The translations under genes were made by a program, and so were the position numbers. This document shows positions 44,055 through 54,056 of a stretch of 64,000 nucleotides of DNA, in pieces (positions within the stretch are counted from its first letter, which is position 1; every line of letters starts with the position of its first letter). The DNA lies in assembly GCF_001753245.1 (NCBI RefSeq), contig NZ_CP017415.1, positions 2,136,501 to 2,200,500 on the forward strand, read 5' to 3'. Under the pieces are notes generated by a model. That model was not told where the DNA came from, made no database searches, and saw only the letters and a program-made list of their open reading frames with translations. Source of the DNA: Acidihalobacter yilgarnensis (GTDB lineage: Bacteria > Pseudomonadota > Gammaproteobacteria > DSM-5130 > Acidihalobacteraceae).

Positions 44055-46412
44055 ATGCCCAATCAAGCACCTCGTTCATCTTGGCATCATCCATTTTGGT
44101 CAACTGCACGCAAGGATTGCGTAGGTACGGCGCTCAGTAGCTCAAGAGTATGGTTTACCGTAGGTAGCGGCATCATCACCGAGGTTTTTTATCCGCGCAT
44201 CGACATTCCGCAAATTCGCGACCTGGGTTTCATCATCGCTGACGCGCGAGGATACTGGCAAGAACTCAAAATTTTACCAAACTCGCGCACCACACTGGAT
44301 AAACCCAACATCCCCTTGCCGGTTATTCAACACCGCAACGACCGATTTACCTTCACACTGAAAGTCTGTGTAGATCCACAACGCGACGTATTGTTAGTGG
44401 ATTACGCGCTTGAGGGCGACGATTCTCTCAAGCCTTATTTGCTATGCGCTGCTCGATTGGGTGAAGACACGGAAAACAACTTGGCGTGGGTAGACGAATG
44501 GGCAGGCAGGACAACTTTATGGGCGGAACAAGGCCCTTTCGGTATCGCCTTGGCCTGCCGCGATCCCGCCGGGGTTTCCGCGTTGAGAATGTGTTCGGTG
44601 GGTGAAGTTGGCATCAGTGATCTCTGGCAAGATTTTCAGCAACACGGAAAAATGCACTGGCAATATCAGGAAGCCGGACCAGGGGAAGTATCCCTTGGCG
44701 CAGAACTCTCCCGCAGCGGGACCATTGCCTTGGGCCTGGGTACCAGTAAGGAAACCGCTGCCACGCTTGCCTGGTCCTCTCTGAGCCAAGGTTTTGATTC
44801 GGTCTGTGATGCCTATTGCCAAGGCTGGGAAACCTGGCAGCAACAACATCCAGCCCCTGCCGATCTGCTGCGCAAGTTACCTGAGCCCGCCCAAATCCTC
44901 TATCACCGCTCAACCAATGTGCTTCGCTGTCATGAAGATCGAACCCTTCCTGGGGCATTGGTAGCCAGCCTCTCCGTTCCTTGGGGAGAAGCCAGTGACA
45001 GCCGAGGAGGCTATCACCTGGTATGGGCCAGAGATCTAGTGGAAAGCGCCGGCGCACTGCTGGCCATGGGAGCGCATACGGAAGCGCGCCATGTCCTGTG
45101 CTACCTCATCAGCACACAACAGGCAGACGGCCACTGGCTACAAAACCAATGGTTAGGCGGAAAACCGTTCTGGCAAGGCATTCAGCTTGATGAAACTGCC
45201 TTTCCGGTCCTGCTTGCCGCTGCGCTAAAGGAATATAAAATCCTGGGCGACATTGTCGTCGACGATGTAATTTTTCGCGCCTTGCGATTCATTCTGCAGG
45301 AGGGTCCCTCAACCGATCAGGACCGCTGGGAAGAAGACAGTGGGGTCAATACCTTTACCCTGGCAGTGACGATTGCCGCACTGGTCGAAGGCGCCCAATT
45401 TCTAGATGGCAAGGCCAAAGATTGCGCGCTGATGGTTGCAGATTACTGGAATGCCTGCCTTGAAGACTGGACCTTCGTTCAAGACACTGACATGGCTCGC
45501 CAATTCGGTGTTGGGGGTTATTATCTACGCATCGCCCCAGCGGATATTCTGCTACACGACGGCACCAAGAATGAATGGCTCCTAATCAAAAATCGTGCTC
45601 ATGACCCTCATTTATCGGCCAGCGAGCAGGTCGCGACGGATTTTCTACAACTGGTTCGCTATGGCCTTCGCGCGGCGGATGATCCTGCTATCGTCGATTC
45701 CGTCAAGGTCATGGATGGTTTACTCAAGACCGACACGCCCAATGGCCCCGTTTGGCATCGCTACAACGGCGATGGTTATGGCGAGCACACCGACGGGACC
45801 CCTTTCAATGGCTCCGGCAAGGGACGAGGTTGGCCCTTACTAGTCGGAGAGCGCGGACATTACGCCATTTTAGCTGGAGAAGACCCGCTTCCCTATATCG
45901 AAACCATGACCCGGATGACGGGTGTTGGCGGGCTATTACCTGAACAGGTTTGGGACAGCGAGCCCATACCGGAGAAGGGACTTTTCCCGGGCCAACCGAG
46001 TGGGTCCGCCATGCCCCTAGTCTGGGCACATGGTGAATTCATCAAGCTTTGTCACAGCTACGCCTTGGGATATCCGGTGGATCGACCGGCCGCTACCTGG
46101 GCGCGTTATCAAGGCAAGCGCCCACAGCTGGACTATCGGCTCTGGCGACTGCGTCAGCATCCACACGTTATCAGCATTGGCCAGGAACTCCGTGTGTTGC
46201 TTCATGCTCCCTTCACGCTGCATTGGGGGATGAATGGCTGGCAAAGCGTTCAGGACATTACCTCCAGTGACTGGGCATTAGGACACGTGGCCATTATTCC
46301 AGCGCACAAGCTCGTACAAGCCGCCAGCATTCAGTTCACCATCCATTGGCACGATAAAGACCAGTGGCAAGGCGAGGACTTCGAGCTAGAGATCATAGGA
46401 GAGACATCATGA
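44055..46412 (+). CDS. Glucoamylase / glucodextranase-type glycoside hydrolase family 15
   Basis: 785 residues from the ATG at 44055, chosen because AGGAG lies upstream; an ATG at 44025 lacks one. The N-terminal beta-sandwich (GTALSSSRVWFTVGSGIITE, then VFYPRIDIPQIRDLGF) precedes an (alpha/alpha)6 barrel with WARDLVESA, RWEEDSGVNTFT (general-acid Glu region), GRGWPLLVGERGHY and EQVWDSEPIPEKG (general-base Glu region). A C-terminal domain (GQELRVLLHAPFTLHWGMNG) ends the protein. It releases glucose from the non-reducing ends of alpha-glucans. No signal peptide is visible, so a cytoplasmic role on glycogen is likelier than secretion. First gene of a four-gene coupled operon. Confidence 0.93.
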   Translation: MPNQAPRSSWHHPFWSTARKDCVGTALSSSRVWFTVGSGIITEVFYPRIDIPQIRDLGFIIADARGYWQELKILPNSRTTLDKPNIPLPVIQHRNDRFTFTLKVCVDPQRDVLLVDYALEGDDSLKPYLLCAARLGEDTENNLAWVDEWAGRTTLWAEQGPFGIALACRDPAGVSALRMCSVGEVGISDLWQDFQQHGKMHWQYQEAGPGEVSLGAELSRSGTIALGLGTSKETAATLAWSSLSQGFDSVCDAYCQGWETWQQQHPAPADLLRKLPEPAQILYHRSTNVLRCHEDRTLPGALVASLSVPWGEASDSRGGYHLVWARDLVESAGALLAMGAHTEARHVLCYLISTQQADGHWLQNQWLGGKPFWQGIQLDETAFPVLLAAALKEYKILGDIVVDDVIFRALRFILQEGPSTDQDRWEEDSGVNTFTLAVTIAALVEGAQFLDGKAKDCALMVADYWNACLEDWTFVQDTDMARQFGVGGYYLRIAPADILLHDGTKNEWLLIKNRAHDPHLSASEQVATDFLQLVRYGLRAADDPAIVDSVKVMDGLLKTDTPNGPVWHRYNGDGYGEHTDGTPFNGSGKGRGWPLLVGERGHYAILAGEDPLPYIETMTRMTGVGGLLPEQVWDSEPIPEKGLFPGQPSGSAMPLVWAHGEFIKLCHSYALGYPVDRPAATWARYQGKRPQLDYRLWRLRQHPHVISIGQELRVLLHAPFTLHWGMNGWQSVQDITSSDWALGHVAIIPAHKLVQAASIQFTIHWHDKDQWQGEDFELEIIGETS

Positions 46413-47209
46413 TTGGTATCGATCTCAAAAACCGCTGTGCCATGGTGACGGGTGGAAGTGGCGGTTTGGGGCGCTCGATCAGTGGGGTCCTGGCAGATGC
46501 GGGAGCGCGCGTGGTCGTGCACTATCTCAACGATGCTCAAGGACATAACGCGTCGGCAGCTGGCGACGTGGTGGACAACATCAAGACCCGCGGCGGAGAA
46601 GCCATGGCCTTTGCGGCCGACATTTCCGACCCGGCAGCGGTCGAGATACTTTTCAGACAGATCGATGAAGGCTTTGGCGGTCTGGATATCCTGATCAACA
46701 ACGCCGGCATCGACGGAACGCACGCCCTCGTTGGCCGTGACGACCCACATACCTGGGAAAAGGTGCTCGCGGTGGATCTCATGGGCCCCTATTACTGCGC
46801 CCGTGCCGCGATTCCGCACATGGAAAAATCCGGCCATGGCATCATCATCAATATCACCTCGGTACACGAATTCATCCCCTGGGAGGGCTATAGCGCCTAT
46901 ACCAGCGCCAAGGCTGGGCTCTCCATGTTTACCAAGACCCTCGCGCAGGAAACGGCGGACAAGGGCATCCGGGTGGTTTCCATCGCCCCCGGCGCGATCC
47001 AGACGCCCATCAACGAGGCAGTCTGGAGCGACCCCAAATCACTCAAGGATCTGGATCAAAAAATATCCATGGGTAGGTTGGGAAAACCTGAGGAAGTCGC
47101 TTACGCCGTGGCCTTTATCGCCAGCGACCTCGCCAGCTATATCACCGGAACCACGCTGACTGTCGATGGCGGCATGTTGATTTATCCCGACTTTCGGCAT
47201 GGTGGTTAA
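46409..47209 (+). CDS. SDR-family glucose 1-dehydrogenase
   Basis: 266 residues; the ATG overlaps the GH15 stop (ATGA) and ATAGGAGAG precedes it. TGGSGGLGRSI is the dinucleotide-binding glycine motif, ILINNAGIDG follows, and the catalytic Ser-Tyr-Lys are in ITSVHEFIPWEGYSAYTSAK. The C-terminal GGMLIYPDF agrees with classical SDR glucose dehydrogenases. It would oxidise free glucose made by the GH15 enzyme to gluconolactone with NAD(P). The assignment to glucose rests on context and similarity; other sugars are possible. Confidence 0.9.
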   Translation: MIGIDLKNRCAMVTGGSGGLGRSISGVLADAGARVVVHYLNDAQGHNASAAGDVVDNIKTRGGEAMAFAADISDPAAVEILFRQIDEGFGGLDILINNAGIDGTHALVGRDDPHTWEKVLAVDLMGPYYCARAAIPHMEKSGHGIIINITSVHEFIPWEGYSAYTSAKAGLSMFTKTLAQETADKGIRVVSIAPGAIQTPINEAVWSDPKSLKDLDQKISMGRLGKPEEVAYAVAFIASDLASYITGTTLTVDGGMLIYPDFRHGG

Positions 47210-47211
47210 GT

Positions 47212-48732
47212 ATGGATACGGATGTTCTGATTATAGGGTCCGGCGCGGGTGGCGGCACCCTCGCGCGCGCGCTGGCGCCCTCCGGTCTATCGATCCTCAT
47301 CCTCGAACGTGGCGACTACTTACCCAGAGAATGGGGTAACTGGGATGCCCATACGGTGTTTGCCGATCATCGTTACCATACCGATGAAACTTGGCGTGAT
47401 GAGAAAGGGAACCCTTTTTCTCCCGTCACCGGTTATCACGTCGGCGGCAATACCAAATTCTATGGTGCGGCAATTTTGCGTCGGCGCGAGCAGGATTTCG
47501 TCCCTCGCCAGCACCGGGAAGGCAGCACGCCGCCCTGGCCCATCGGTTATGACGATTTGGCGCCCTATTATGATCAGGCCGAGGCCTGGTATTTTGCGCA
47601 TGGACAGGCCGGTGCAGATCCTACAGAACCGCCACGTGAACCCTACCCATACCCTGCACTGACGCATGAATCGGCCGTCGATGAGGTAAACAAAGCGTTA
47701 CGCGATCTGCATTTACACCCGTTCCCACTGCCACTCGCACTGAATCGACTGGATGGAACACCGACACAAAGCGCCTGCGTGCGCTGCCCCACCTGCGATG
47801 GATTCCCCTGCCTGCTGCACGCCAAGGGTGATGCCGAAGTTTGCGGCATTGCGCCTGCTTTGGCATACGACAATGTCAGATTGCTGACAGGGCACCGGGT
47901 ACGACGCCTCATTGCCAGCGAGGACGGACGTCGAATCACGCGAGTTGAAACCGATCAAGGTTCATTTGCCGCAGACGTTGTTGTGCTCGCTGCCGGCGCG
48001 GTCAACAGTGCCGCTCTATTGCTAGCCTCAGCCAATGCACAAAGCCCGCACGGTCTGGCCAATAGCAGTGATCAGGTCGGGCGCAATTATATGGCTCACC
48101 TGAACAGCGCCTGCATGGCTATCAAACCAGGGCAGGGAAACCACACGGTTTTCCAGAAAACACTAGCAGTGAACGATTATTACAATGACTCAGGTGATCC
48201 GGACTATCCCTACCCTTTGGGCCACATACAGAATCTCGGCAAAATCACCCCCGCTATTTTACGTGCGCAACATCCTCGCCTGCCCAGTCCAGCCACCGCC
48301 TGGGCTGCAATCCACTCCATGGACTGGTGGCTTACCACCGAGGACCTACCCGATCCAAACAATCGGGTGACGATAGATTCGGACGGGACGATTCGACTAC
48401 ATTGGCACCCCAAGAACCGGGAAAGCCATCAGCGACTACAGCAAGTCTGGCGAAAAATTCTGCACAAAATTGGGTTTCGTCTGGTTTTTTTTCAAACCAT
48501 GGATATTTCCGCAACCGCGCATCAGGTAGGTACTTGTCGCTTTGGTGAAGACCCCAGGGAAAACGTTCTCGACGCTGCCTGCAAAGCACATGACCTGGAT
48601 AACCTGTACGTGGTTGATGCCAGTTTCATGCCTTCTATTAGTGCGGTAAATCCATCCCTGACCATTATGGCCAATGCGATTCGAGTGGCCGGCCATATAA
48701 CTGAAAGATTTTCGTTGCGCACCACGCGATGA
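47212..48732 (+). CDS. GMC-family FAD oxidoreductase
   Basis: 506 residues, two bases after the SDR stop. The N-terminal VLIIGSGAGGGTLARAL binds FAD; GYHVGGNTKFYGAAILRRR is the second GMC signature; a cysteine cluster ACVRCPTCDGFPC is inserted mid-protein; the C-terminal HQVGTCRFGEDP and NPSLTIMANAIR supply the catalytic His/Asn pair. No twin-arginine or Sec signal is seen, so it should act in the cytoplasm, or at the membrane with a partner. Likely substrate is a sugar or sugar acid from the preceding step (inference). It overlaps the MFS gene. Confidence 0.9.
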   Translation: MDTDVLIIGSGAGGGTLARALAPSGLSILILERGDYLPREWGNWDAHTVFADHRYHTDETWRDEKGNPFSPVTGYHVGGNTKFYGAAILRRREQDFVPRQHREGSTPPWPIGYDDLAPYYDQAEAWYFAHGQAGADPTEPPREPYPYPALTHESAVDEVNKALRDLHLHPFPLPLALNRLDGTPTQSACVRCPTCDGFPCLLHAKGDAEVCGIAPALAYDNVRLLTGHRVRRLIASEDGRRITRVETDQGSFAADVVVLAAGAVNSAALLLASANAQSPHGLANSSDQVGRNYMAHLNSACMAIKPGQGNHTVFQKTLAVNDYYNDSGDPDYPYPLGHIQNLGKITPAILRAQHPRLPSPATAWAAIHSMDWWLTTEDLPDPNNRVTIDSDGTIRLHWHPKNRESHQRLQQVWRKILHKIGFRLVFFQTMDISATAHQVGTCRFGEDPRENVLDAACKAHDLDNLYVVDASFMPSISAVNPSLTIMANAIRVAGHITERFSLRTTR

Positions 48733-49868
48733 AACGCGGCACGACCGCCACCTATCTCGCTGGATTCCTTCAGGGATCTGCGTTCGTCCTGATTCCCGCA
48801 CTGGGGCCAACACTGCGCCAGGCACCTTATCATCTCAGCAACACGGTGTACGGCCTGCTGTACGCGCCAGAAATTATCGGCGCCATCATTGCGGCCCTAG
48901 CGGCAGGCACCCTGCACAAGCGCCTGGGAAGCAACGGGCTCTTCCGTCTCGGCGCCCTTTTCAATGCGGCCGCGATGGCGCTGCTCGTTGCCGCTTATTT
49001 TCTGCGCGGTCCCAGCGTGGTGATATCGCTTCTGTTTGAAACCTTGATGCTGGGGATCGGTTTTGGGCTAACGAACGCCTCCATTAATCGCGCCGCATCC
49101 CTTCTTTTTGCCGGAACCGCTGCCGCCGCCGTCACTTTGCTCAATGCGGTGATAGGTGCCGCCACGGCTATTTCGCCCATGATCCTAGTCGGGTTTCAAC
49201 ATGCGCTGATCTGGAGCGTGTGGCCATGCCTCCTGTTTGCCCTCTGGCTGTTCATATTGGCATTTCCACAAGTGAACGACGACGAGAGGGAACTCGGCGG
49301 ATTGAGTGCTTGGCGTAAAACGATGATTCCCTTCGCGGTGGCCGTTCTAATCTATGCGGTCTGTGAGGGCAGCTTTGGCAGTTGGGCAAATATTCTGATC
49401 AGTGTTAATCGAAAACTACCCCCAGCGGATGGCGCATTTGCTCTTTCACTTTTTTGGGGTGGCATGACAATGGCCCGTTTCATACTGGGTGCAATCCCTG
49501 ACACTATTCTGCCTAGGCGTGTAGTCCTCCTCCTTGCCCCCATCGGCATGGCAGCGTGTTTCCTTATTGCACCACATTTACAATCAGCGGCCGGCCTCAT
49601 CAGTATTTTTGCTGCCGCCGGATTTGCATGCGGCATTTATTACCCCTACACCATGGCTTACGGCATTGCATCCCATGGCAAGGAAGGCACGCAAATGGCA
49701 GGGCTGCTCGTAGGTGCGTTGATGATTGGGGAAGGACTCGGTTCATTCGGACTCGGGCCCTTGCAACAGGTCATATCCCTCGGAACTATTTATAGTCTCT
49801 CGGCCATATGGAGTGTGCCATTATTCTTCCTGGCTTGGCACATCAGCCGAAAACCACAAAATGACTGA
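48729..49868 (+). CDS. Major facilitator superfamily transporter
   Basis: 379 residues; the ATG overlaps the GMC stop (ATGA). About eleven to twelve hydrophobic helices, with a first-loop motif GLLYAPEIIGAIIAALAAGT and HKRLGSNGLFRLG matching MFS motif A position. No sugar-phosphate or drug signature is clear. As last gene of the GH15-SDR-GMC operon it probably imports or exports a sugar or sugar acid (for example gluconate). The rest of the genes are soluble, so this is the only membrane step of the set. Confidence 0.88.
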   Translation: MKRGTTATYLAGFLQGSAFVLIPALGPTLRQAPYHLSNTVYGLLYAPEIIGAIIAALAAGTLHKRLGSNGLFRLGALFNAAAMALLVAAYFLRGPSVVISLLFETLMLGIGFGLTNASINRAASLLFAGTAAAAVTLLNAVIGAATAISPMILVGFQHALIWSVWPCLLFALWLFILAFPQVNDDERELGGLSAWRKTMIPFAVAVLIYAVCEGSFGSWANILISVNRKLPPADGAFALSLFWGGMTMARFILGAIPDTILPRRVVLLLAPIGMAACFLIAPHLQSAAGLISIFAAAGFACGIYYPYTMAYGIASHGKEGTQMAGLLVGALMIGEGLGSFGLGPLQQVISLGTIYSLSAIWSVPLFFLAWHISRKPQND

Positions 49869-49952
49869 AAATTCCAGCAATTCACCCCATGTAAAATTCG
49901 ACTCATCAATCCGATTGACATGCGCCCCCTCTCAAACAATAGATCCGCAATC

Positions 49953-51134
49953 AAGCTACGAGGATGCGTAAGTAAAATTCATGCAGGTCACCAACGGACT
50001 CTATGCCTGCACGCTCAACACGCGCGGCGGGCGCGACAACCAAGTTGGGAGAAAGCCGCAAGTGCAAATAATTAGCAAGCCCGGCCATCGGAACTGAATC
50101 GTCAAACAGCTTTTGCGGTCGCGGTTTTAATTCCACCATGACATTCGCCATCGATGCCGCCAGGTATTTGCCGGACACAGGTACCACTGCCCGCCCCTGC
50201 CAACGCCACGAAGCGATGAACAACCGCAGGGCACAAAGCGCCTCGACGTCTGACTCTCTCGCCACACCCGGCTCTTTGCGGTAGCCAGCGTATTGGCCGC
50301 GCACCACGTCGTCCAGTTGTAAAGGTCATATGGCCTGAAATACCTTAGCCTTCTCGTTGTGCACAGCACCATAGCTTTAATAGGCCTGCGATTCCATGGC
50401 CAGCAGCGCAATAATCTGAAGCAGATGATTCTTGATAACACCGTGCAGACAACCAACGCTTACATAAAACACACCGCGGCCATTCACGCCAAGTCCTCGG
50501 CCAGCGTAATCTGCACACTGGCCACATGATTACGTTTCCAGATCGGTTCTAGGAATGCGTTGGCGAAAGACTATAGAGAATAGTCATGTTCGTCTCATTC
50601 CCGAGATAATGATCGATACGGAAGATCGAGTCTTCCGGAAACATTGACAGCGCGATGTGGTTGAGCGACCGCGCCGATGCCAGATCACACCCAAACGGCT
50701 ATTTCAACGATAACTCGGGTTTGACCAGCCAAGCCCGCCACACCAAACCCTTTGATCACTGTCGCGAACAGCGCAGCTGGGATGGTAATCCCCCATTATT
50801 AGCGGCGCCGGACATCCCCAACGTCTGCCTGAGTACCTTGAATGTGTTTGCGTCATTGTAAGCACGGCCCACATACCGAAACAGGGAAAGAAGGTGTGCG
50901 AGGAGGCATCCTGGTCATCAATCTTGCCGGCTTGCTTGATACTGTCCTTTGCTCGTTTAAGTAATTGCGCCAGATCCCATTTCGAAGCTGCGACACCCTC
51001 AACCGACACACTGAACACACCGCGCCTAGCCATCGCATAGGGTACTGGAAAAATCATTTATGAGCCGGGTCACCGAACGCGCCAAAGAACACCAGCGCAT
51101 CGGTCACCGTTGTGCGGCTATCAGCATTGGTCAT
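49953..51134 (-). pseudogene. zwf: Second glucose-6-phosphate dehydrogenase copy, heavily decayed
   Basis: From the ATG at 51134 it reads TNADSRTTVTDALVFFGAFG, DPAHK, stop; then IFPVPYAMARRG and VAASKWDLAQLLKRAKDSIK in another frame; and finally RGQYAGYRKEPGVARESDVE, ALCALRLFIASWRWQGRA and LANYLHLRLSPNLVVAPAAR to 49953. These pieces follow the intact zwf (13291-14682) in order. At least five frameshifts and stops are present, and the last ~100 residues are lost. Confidence 0.9.
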
Positions 51135-51495
51135 TCCCGCTTCCTTTTCCTTTGTTTGCTCGCCGAATTCCGTTTCATCGCGAATGGAACCTGGCTGGCA
51201 TAATCAAGCGTTACCGTTCAATGCTGATCGCATGAATCGCGCCGCATAGATAATCGCCATCCCCACACTTCGGTAGCAGCCAGAGAACGGGGTCAAAATC
51301 CTGATATCTGCATCTTTTACCTACCCCATCACGATCAAATCGAGCAGCCATGACTGTTATCACACTACCTTGGCACCAAATTTCCGCGATATCGGACAAA
51401 TCCAGCCCATATTGTTAAAATTTCAGGTCGTATGTCGATGCGGCTTCAGCGTCGCTATCAAGCAAGCACCTGCCAACGCTAGCATTGTGAGAAAT
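51131..51495 (-). pseudogene. gnd: Second 6-phosphogluconate dehydrogenase copy, C-terminal remnant
   Basis: Matches the last third of the intact gnd: NASVGRCLLDSDAEAASTYD against [20 protein letters not shown], then LDLSDIAEIWCQGSVI against [16 protein letters not shown], then DYASQVPFAMKRNSASKQ against [18 protein letters not shown]. It contains internal stops and frameshifts. Its final TGA overlaps the ATG of the zwf pseudogene, so this locus once had the same gnd-zwf order. Confidence 0.8.
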
Positions 51496-51529
51496 ATTAT
51501 GGCCTTCGGCATATACCGAAGGCCATAAT
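51496..51529 (-). terminator. Terminator downstream of doxDA
   Basis: A 14-bp perfect inverted repeat, ATTATGGCCTTCGG (51496-51509) and CCGAAGGCCATAAT (51516-51529), with a six-base loop. On the minus strand it lies 123 bp after the doxDA stop and is followed by AATATTTCTC. It is the strongest hairpin in the window. Confidence 0.75.
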
Positions 51530-51652
51530 CGATATTGTTATTGACCATTTAGACGAAGTATCCGCGGCGCCGTACCTGCGTAAAATTCTTCCTACACTAA
51601 AACTCGGACATTCGATGAATTTACGCACTGGTACAAACGCCTATCCCAAAAC

Positions 51653-52750
51653 TCATTGCATGCCAACGACCACTTGGGTCTTCCACTGTTTTCCATCGAT
51701 ACCGAGGAATATCGCCCGGTAATTCCCTGGCGCTAACGTTAACAATCCTTGATGTGGTAGTGAAATCGTGGCGCGTGCGCCTAGCGCTCCGACGAAACCG
51801 TACTTCGTTGGCTTGAAAAGCGAATAGCTGTATTCGTTCGAAAGTTCAGTTTTCGCCAATTCGCTCAGCACCTTTCCGCCCCAGGTTTCCACCACATGTC
51901 CACTCGCATCAACAATTGAGGCCTGAATCACGTATGCGCCCTGCGTATCCGGCCCGGCATCCACGTAGGCAACCAACGACAGATTACCGGATGAGGAAAG
52001 TACCGGCTTGCTCAAGGCAATATGATGATTTTTTGGGTTCGTCCTCGCCACCAATGGGCTATAGACCGCCCCACGTAGATAACTGTAAAAACCCACGGCA
52101 AAGACAATGGCGAAAATACCGAACAGCTTCGCGAAACGCGTCACCACCACAACAGGTAACGGACCACTGAATATCCAGGGAAACCAGGCATGGCGCGCGA
52201 GTCTGGGGAATTTCTTCGCCACCCAGTGATCCAGAGACCACCAGCTGCCACCCCCGGCAATCATGATGCCAAGTCCCATGGCAAAACTATTGGAAGCCAT
52301 GGTCCATTCGTCGACACACGTGGAACCCAGCCAACCGAACATCAGCATCAAGGAAATCGCTAGGCCAACGCTGATCAAGCCAAAAAAGCGCGTCATGAAA
52401 CCGAAAACCAAACCCAAACCAACCAGCAACTCGACCAGCGTGAATATGATGATCGCGCCATACAACAAGGTGGGATGATGCAGTAGGGCGCTGAGTGCAT
52501 CCCCAGTTCCAAAAATCGCACCCGGTATCGCGGTGTTCATTTTGTGCCCCATATAGGCACTCGAACTTGGATCCAGCTTGCCTACACTATAGATCAACCG
52601 TCGGCTTGCCCCTCCCCAGTAAACCCATCCTTGAACCAGTCGCACACCAAGCATGGTGAGCCCCAAGAGCGTCCACATGTCGATATTACGCATCGTGGGG
52701 TCGGCCGCCGCAGCGGTAGTTTCCCGGGTTGTGGGCGATGAATCGGACAT
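51653..52750 (-). CDS. doxDA: Thiosulfate:quinone oxidoreductase, fused DoxD-DoxA
   Basis: 365 residues; AGGAGTGTCAAA precedes the ATG. The N-terminal DoxD part has about five membrane helices (TLLGLTMLGVRLVQGWVYWG; LYGAIIIFTLVELLVGLGLV; FGLISVGLAISLMLMFGW) with the conserved WYWGG-type W-x-Y-W-G-G start. After ~200, one more helix (LFGIFAIVFAVGFYSYL) leads to a periplasmic DoxA domain (SGNLSLVAYVDAGPDTQGAY; LPHQGLLTLAPGNYRAIFLG). In acidophilic sulfur oxidisers the fusion oxidises thiosulfate to tetrathionate and reduces quinone. Single-gene unit with a strong terminator. Confidence 0.93.
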   Translation of the reverse strand: MSDSSPTTRETTAAAADPTMRNIDMWTLLGLTMLGVRLVQGWVYWGGASRRLIYSVGKLDPSSSAYMGHKMNTAIPGAIFGTGDALSALLHHPTLLYGAIIIFTLVELLVGLGLVFGFMTRFFGLISVGLAISLMLMFGWLGSTCVDEWTMASNSFAMGLGIMIAGGGSWWSLDHWVAKKFPRLARHAWFPWIFSGPLPVVVVTRFAKLFGIFAIVFAVGFYSYLRGAVYSPLVARTNPKNHHIALSKPVLSSSGNLSLVAYVDAGPDTQGAYVIQASIVDASGHVVETWGGKVLSELAKTELSNEYSYSLFKPTKYGFVGALGARATISLPHQGLLTLAPGNYRAIFLGIDGKQWKTQVVVGMQ

Positions 52751-52969
52751 TTTGACACTCCTAGATGAAAAATTTTATGAGTTGTCAGGAGTCTGCCCTT
52801 CTTTACCAGGGTGTACCGTTCGATATCGCACATAACGACGCTATTTATTCACGATTGCCCGTCTTGTAAATCAGGACCACCAACACACGCGCTGTAATAC
52901 TTCATTGGGTGCGGATTCAACTGGTGGATGCAACACGCTAGATTCTGAGTAGAAATCAGGAGTGTTGTC

Positions 52970-53077
52970 ATGAAACAAAGACCGAGGATTTATTACACCG
53001 AGCAGCAGAAGGCGTTGATGTGGGAACGCTGGAGTACAGAGGACCCCTCCGTCAAGACAATAACGCATCGAGTTTAA
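52970..53077 (+). pseudogene. IS30-family element, left end and transposase N-terminus
   Basis: KQRPRIYYTEQQKALMWERW is the invariant start of IS30 transposases. The upstream GGTGCGGATTCAACTGGTGG (~52908-52930) resembles an IS30 terminal repeat, and CAGGAG precedes the ATG. After 21 codons the homology is lost and the frame stops at 53075, next to an IS3 element that probably cut it. Confidence 0.75.
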
Positions 53078-53130
53078 GAGGGTAACCTTTCATGTGCAGC
53101 GGAACGGCGCTGCCCCGGTTTTCGGTTTCT

Positions 53131-54056
53131 TTATTTTGTTGCTATTTTTGGGTGGGATTTTTCTTTCTCTCTGTATTTGTCCACAATCCTTGCGCCGCCG
53201 CCAATTGCTGTTCGGTATACCTGATCCGGTGTTTCATAGTCCAGTGACTGGTGCGGTCTTTCCGTGTTGTAAAGCACGAAGTATTCCGTCAATCCGATCA
53301 GCAAGTCAGGCATCGTGGCGTAGCCTTTCAAATACACATCTTCGTGTTTGACGCTGCGCCAGAGCCGTTCCACAAAGATGTTATCCAATGCCCGACCGCG
53401 TCCGTCCATGCTGATCGTGATCCCTTCTTTCAACAGCACACCCGTAAACGCTTCGCTGGTGAACTGACAGCCCTGGTCGGTGTTGAATATCTCCGGCGTG
53501 CCATAGGCCTGCAATGCTTGCTCCAGGCAGTCCACACAGAATCCGCTATCCAGCGTATTCGATAACCGCCATGACAACACTTTACGCGAGTACCAGTCGA
53601 TCACCGCCACCAGGTACACAAACCCACGCAGCAGGCGGATGTACGTAATATCCGTACTCCATACCTGATTGGGACGGATCACATTCACGCCCCTTAGCAA
53701 ATACGGATAAACCTTGTGCTGCGGGTGCGGACGGCTGGTATTCGGCCCCGGCGCCATGCCGGCAAGGCCCAGTATGCCCATCAGTCGCTGCACTCGCTTG
53801 CGGTTGATCTTGTACCCCAAGCCACGCAGGTAACGCTTGATCTTGCGGCTGCCGTAAAACGGATGCCGCGTGTATTCAGCGTCAATCAGTCCCAGCAACT
53901 TCAATTCCTGCTCGTCCGGTCTTACAGCCTTTTGTGGCGCATAGACCGTTGAGCGGTTGACGCCCGCCAGTTCGCATTGGCGGGTCAGTGCCAGTGGTTC
54001 GATGGCACCGACCCATTGCTTGCGTGTTTCTACTGGCTGATCCCGGACTTTTTTTT
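53131..54056 (-). CDS. IS3-family transposase OrfB (by -1 frameshift from OrfA)
   Basis: About 306 codons. The frame has no own good start; it joins orfA at A8-G (54049-54056 on the other strand as T8), a classic A_AAA_AAG slippery site, giving an OrfAB fusion. RTX-type HTH-21 region (VNRSTVYAPQKAV), then the rve core: VWSTDITYIRLLRGFVYLVA (first D), EIFNTDQGCQFTSEAF (second D), IFVERLWRSVKHEDVYLKGY (E). All three acidic residues are present and no stop interrupts it, so it may be active. Confidence 0.88.
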
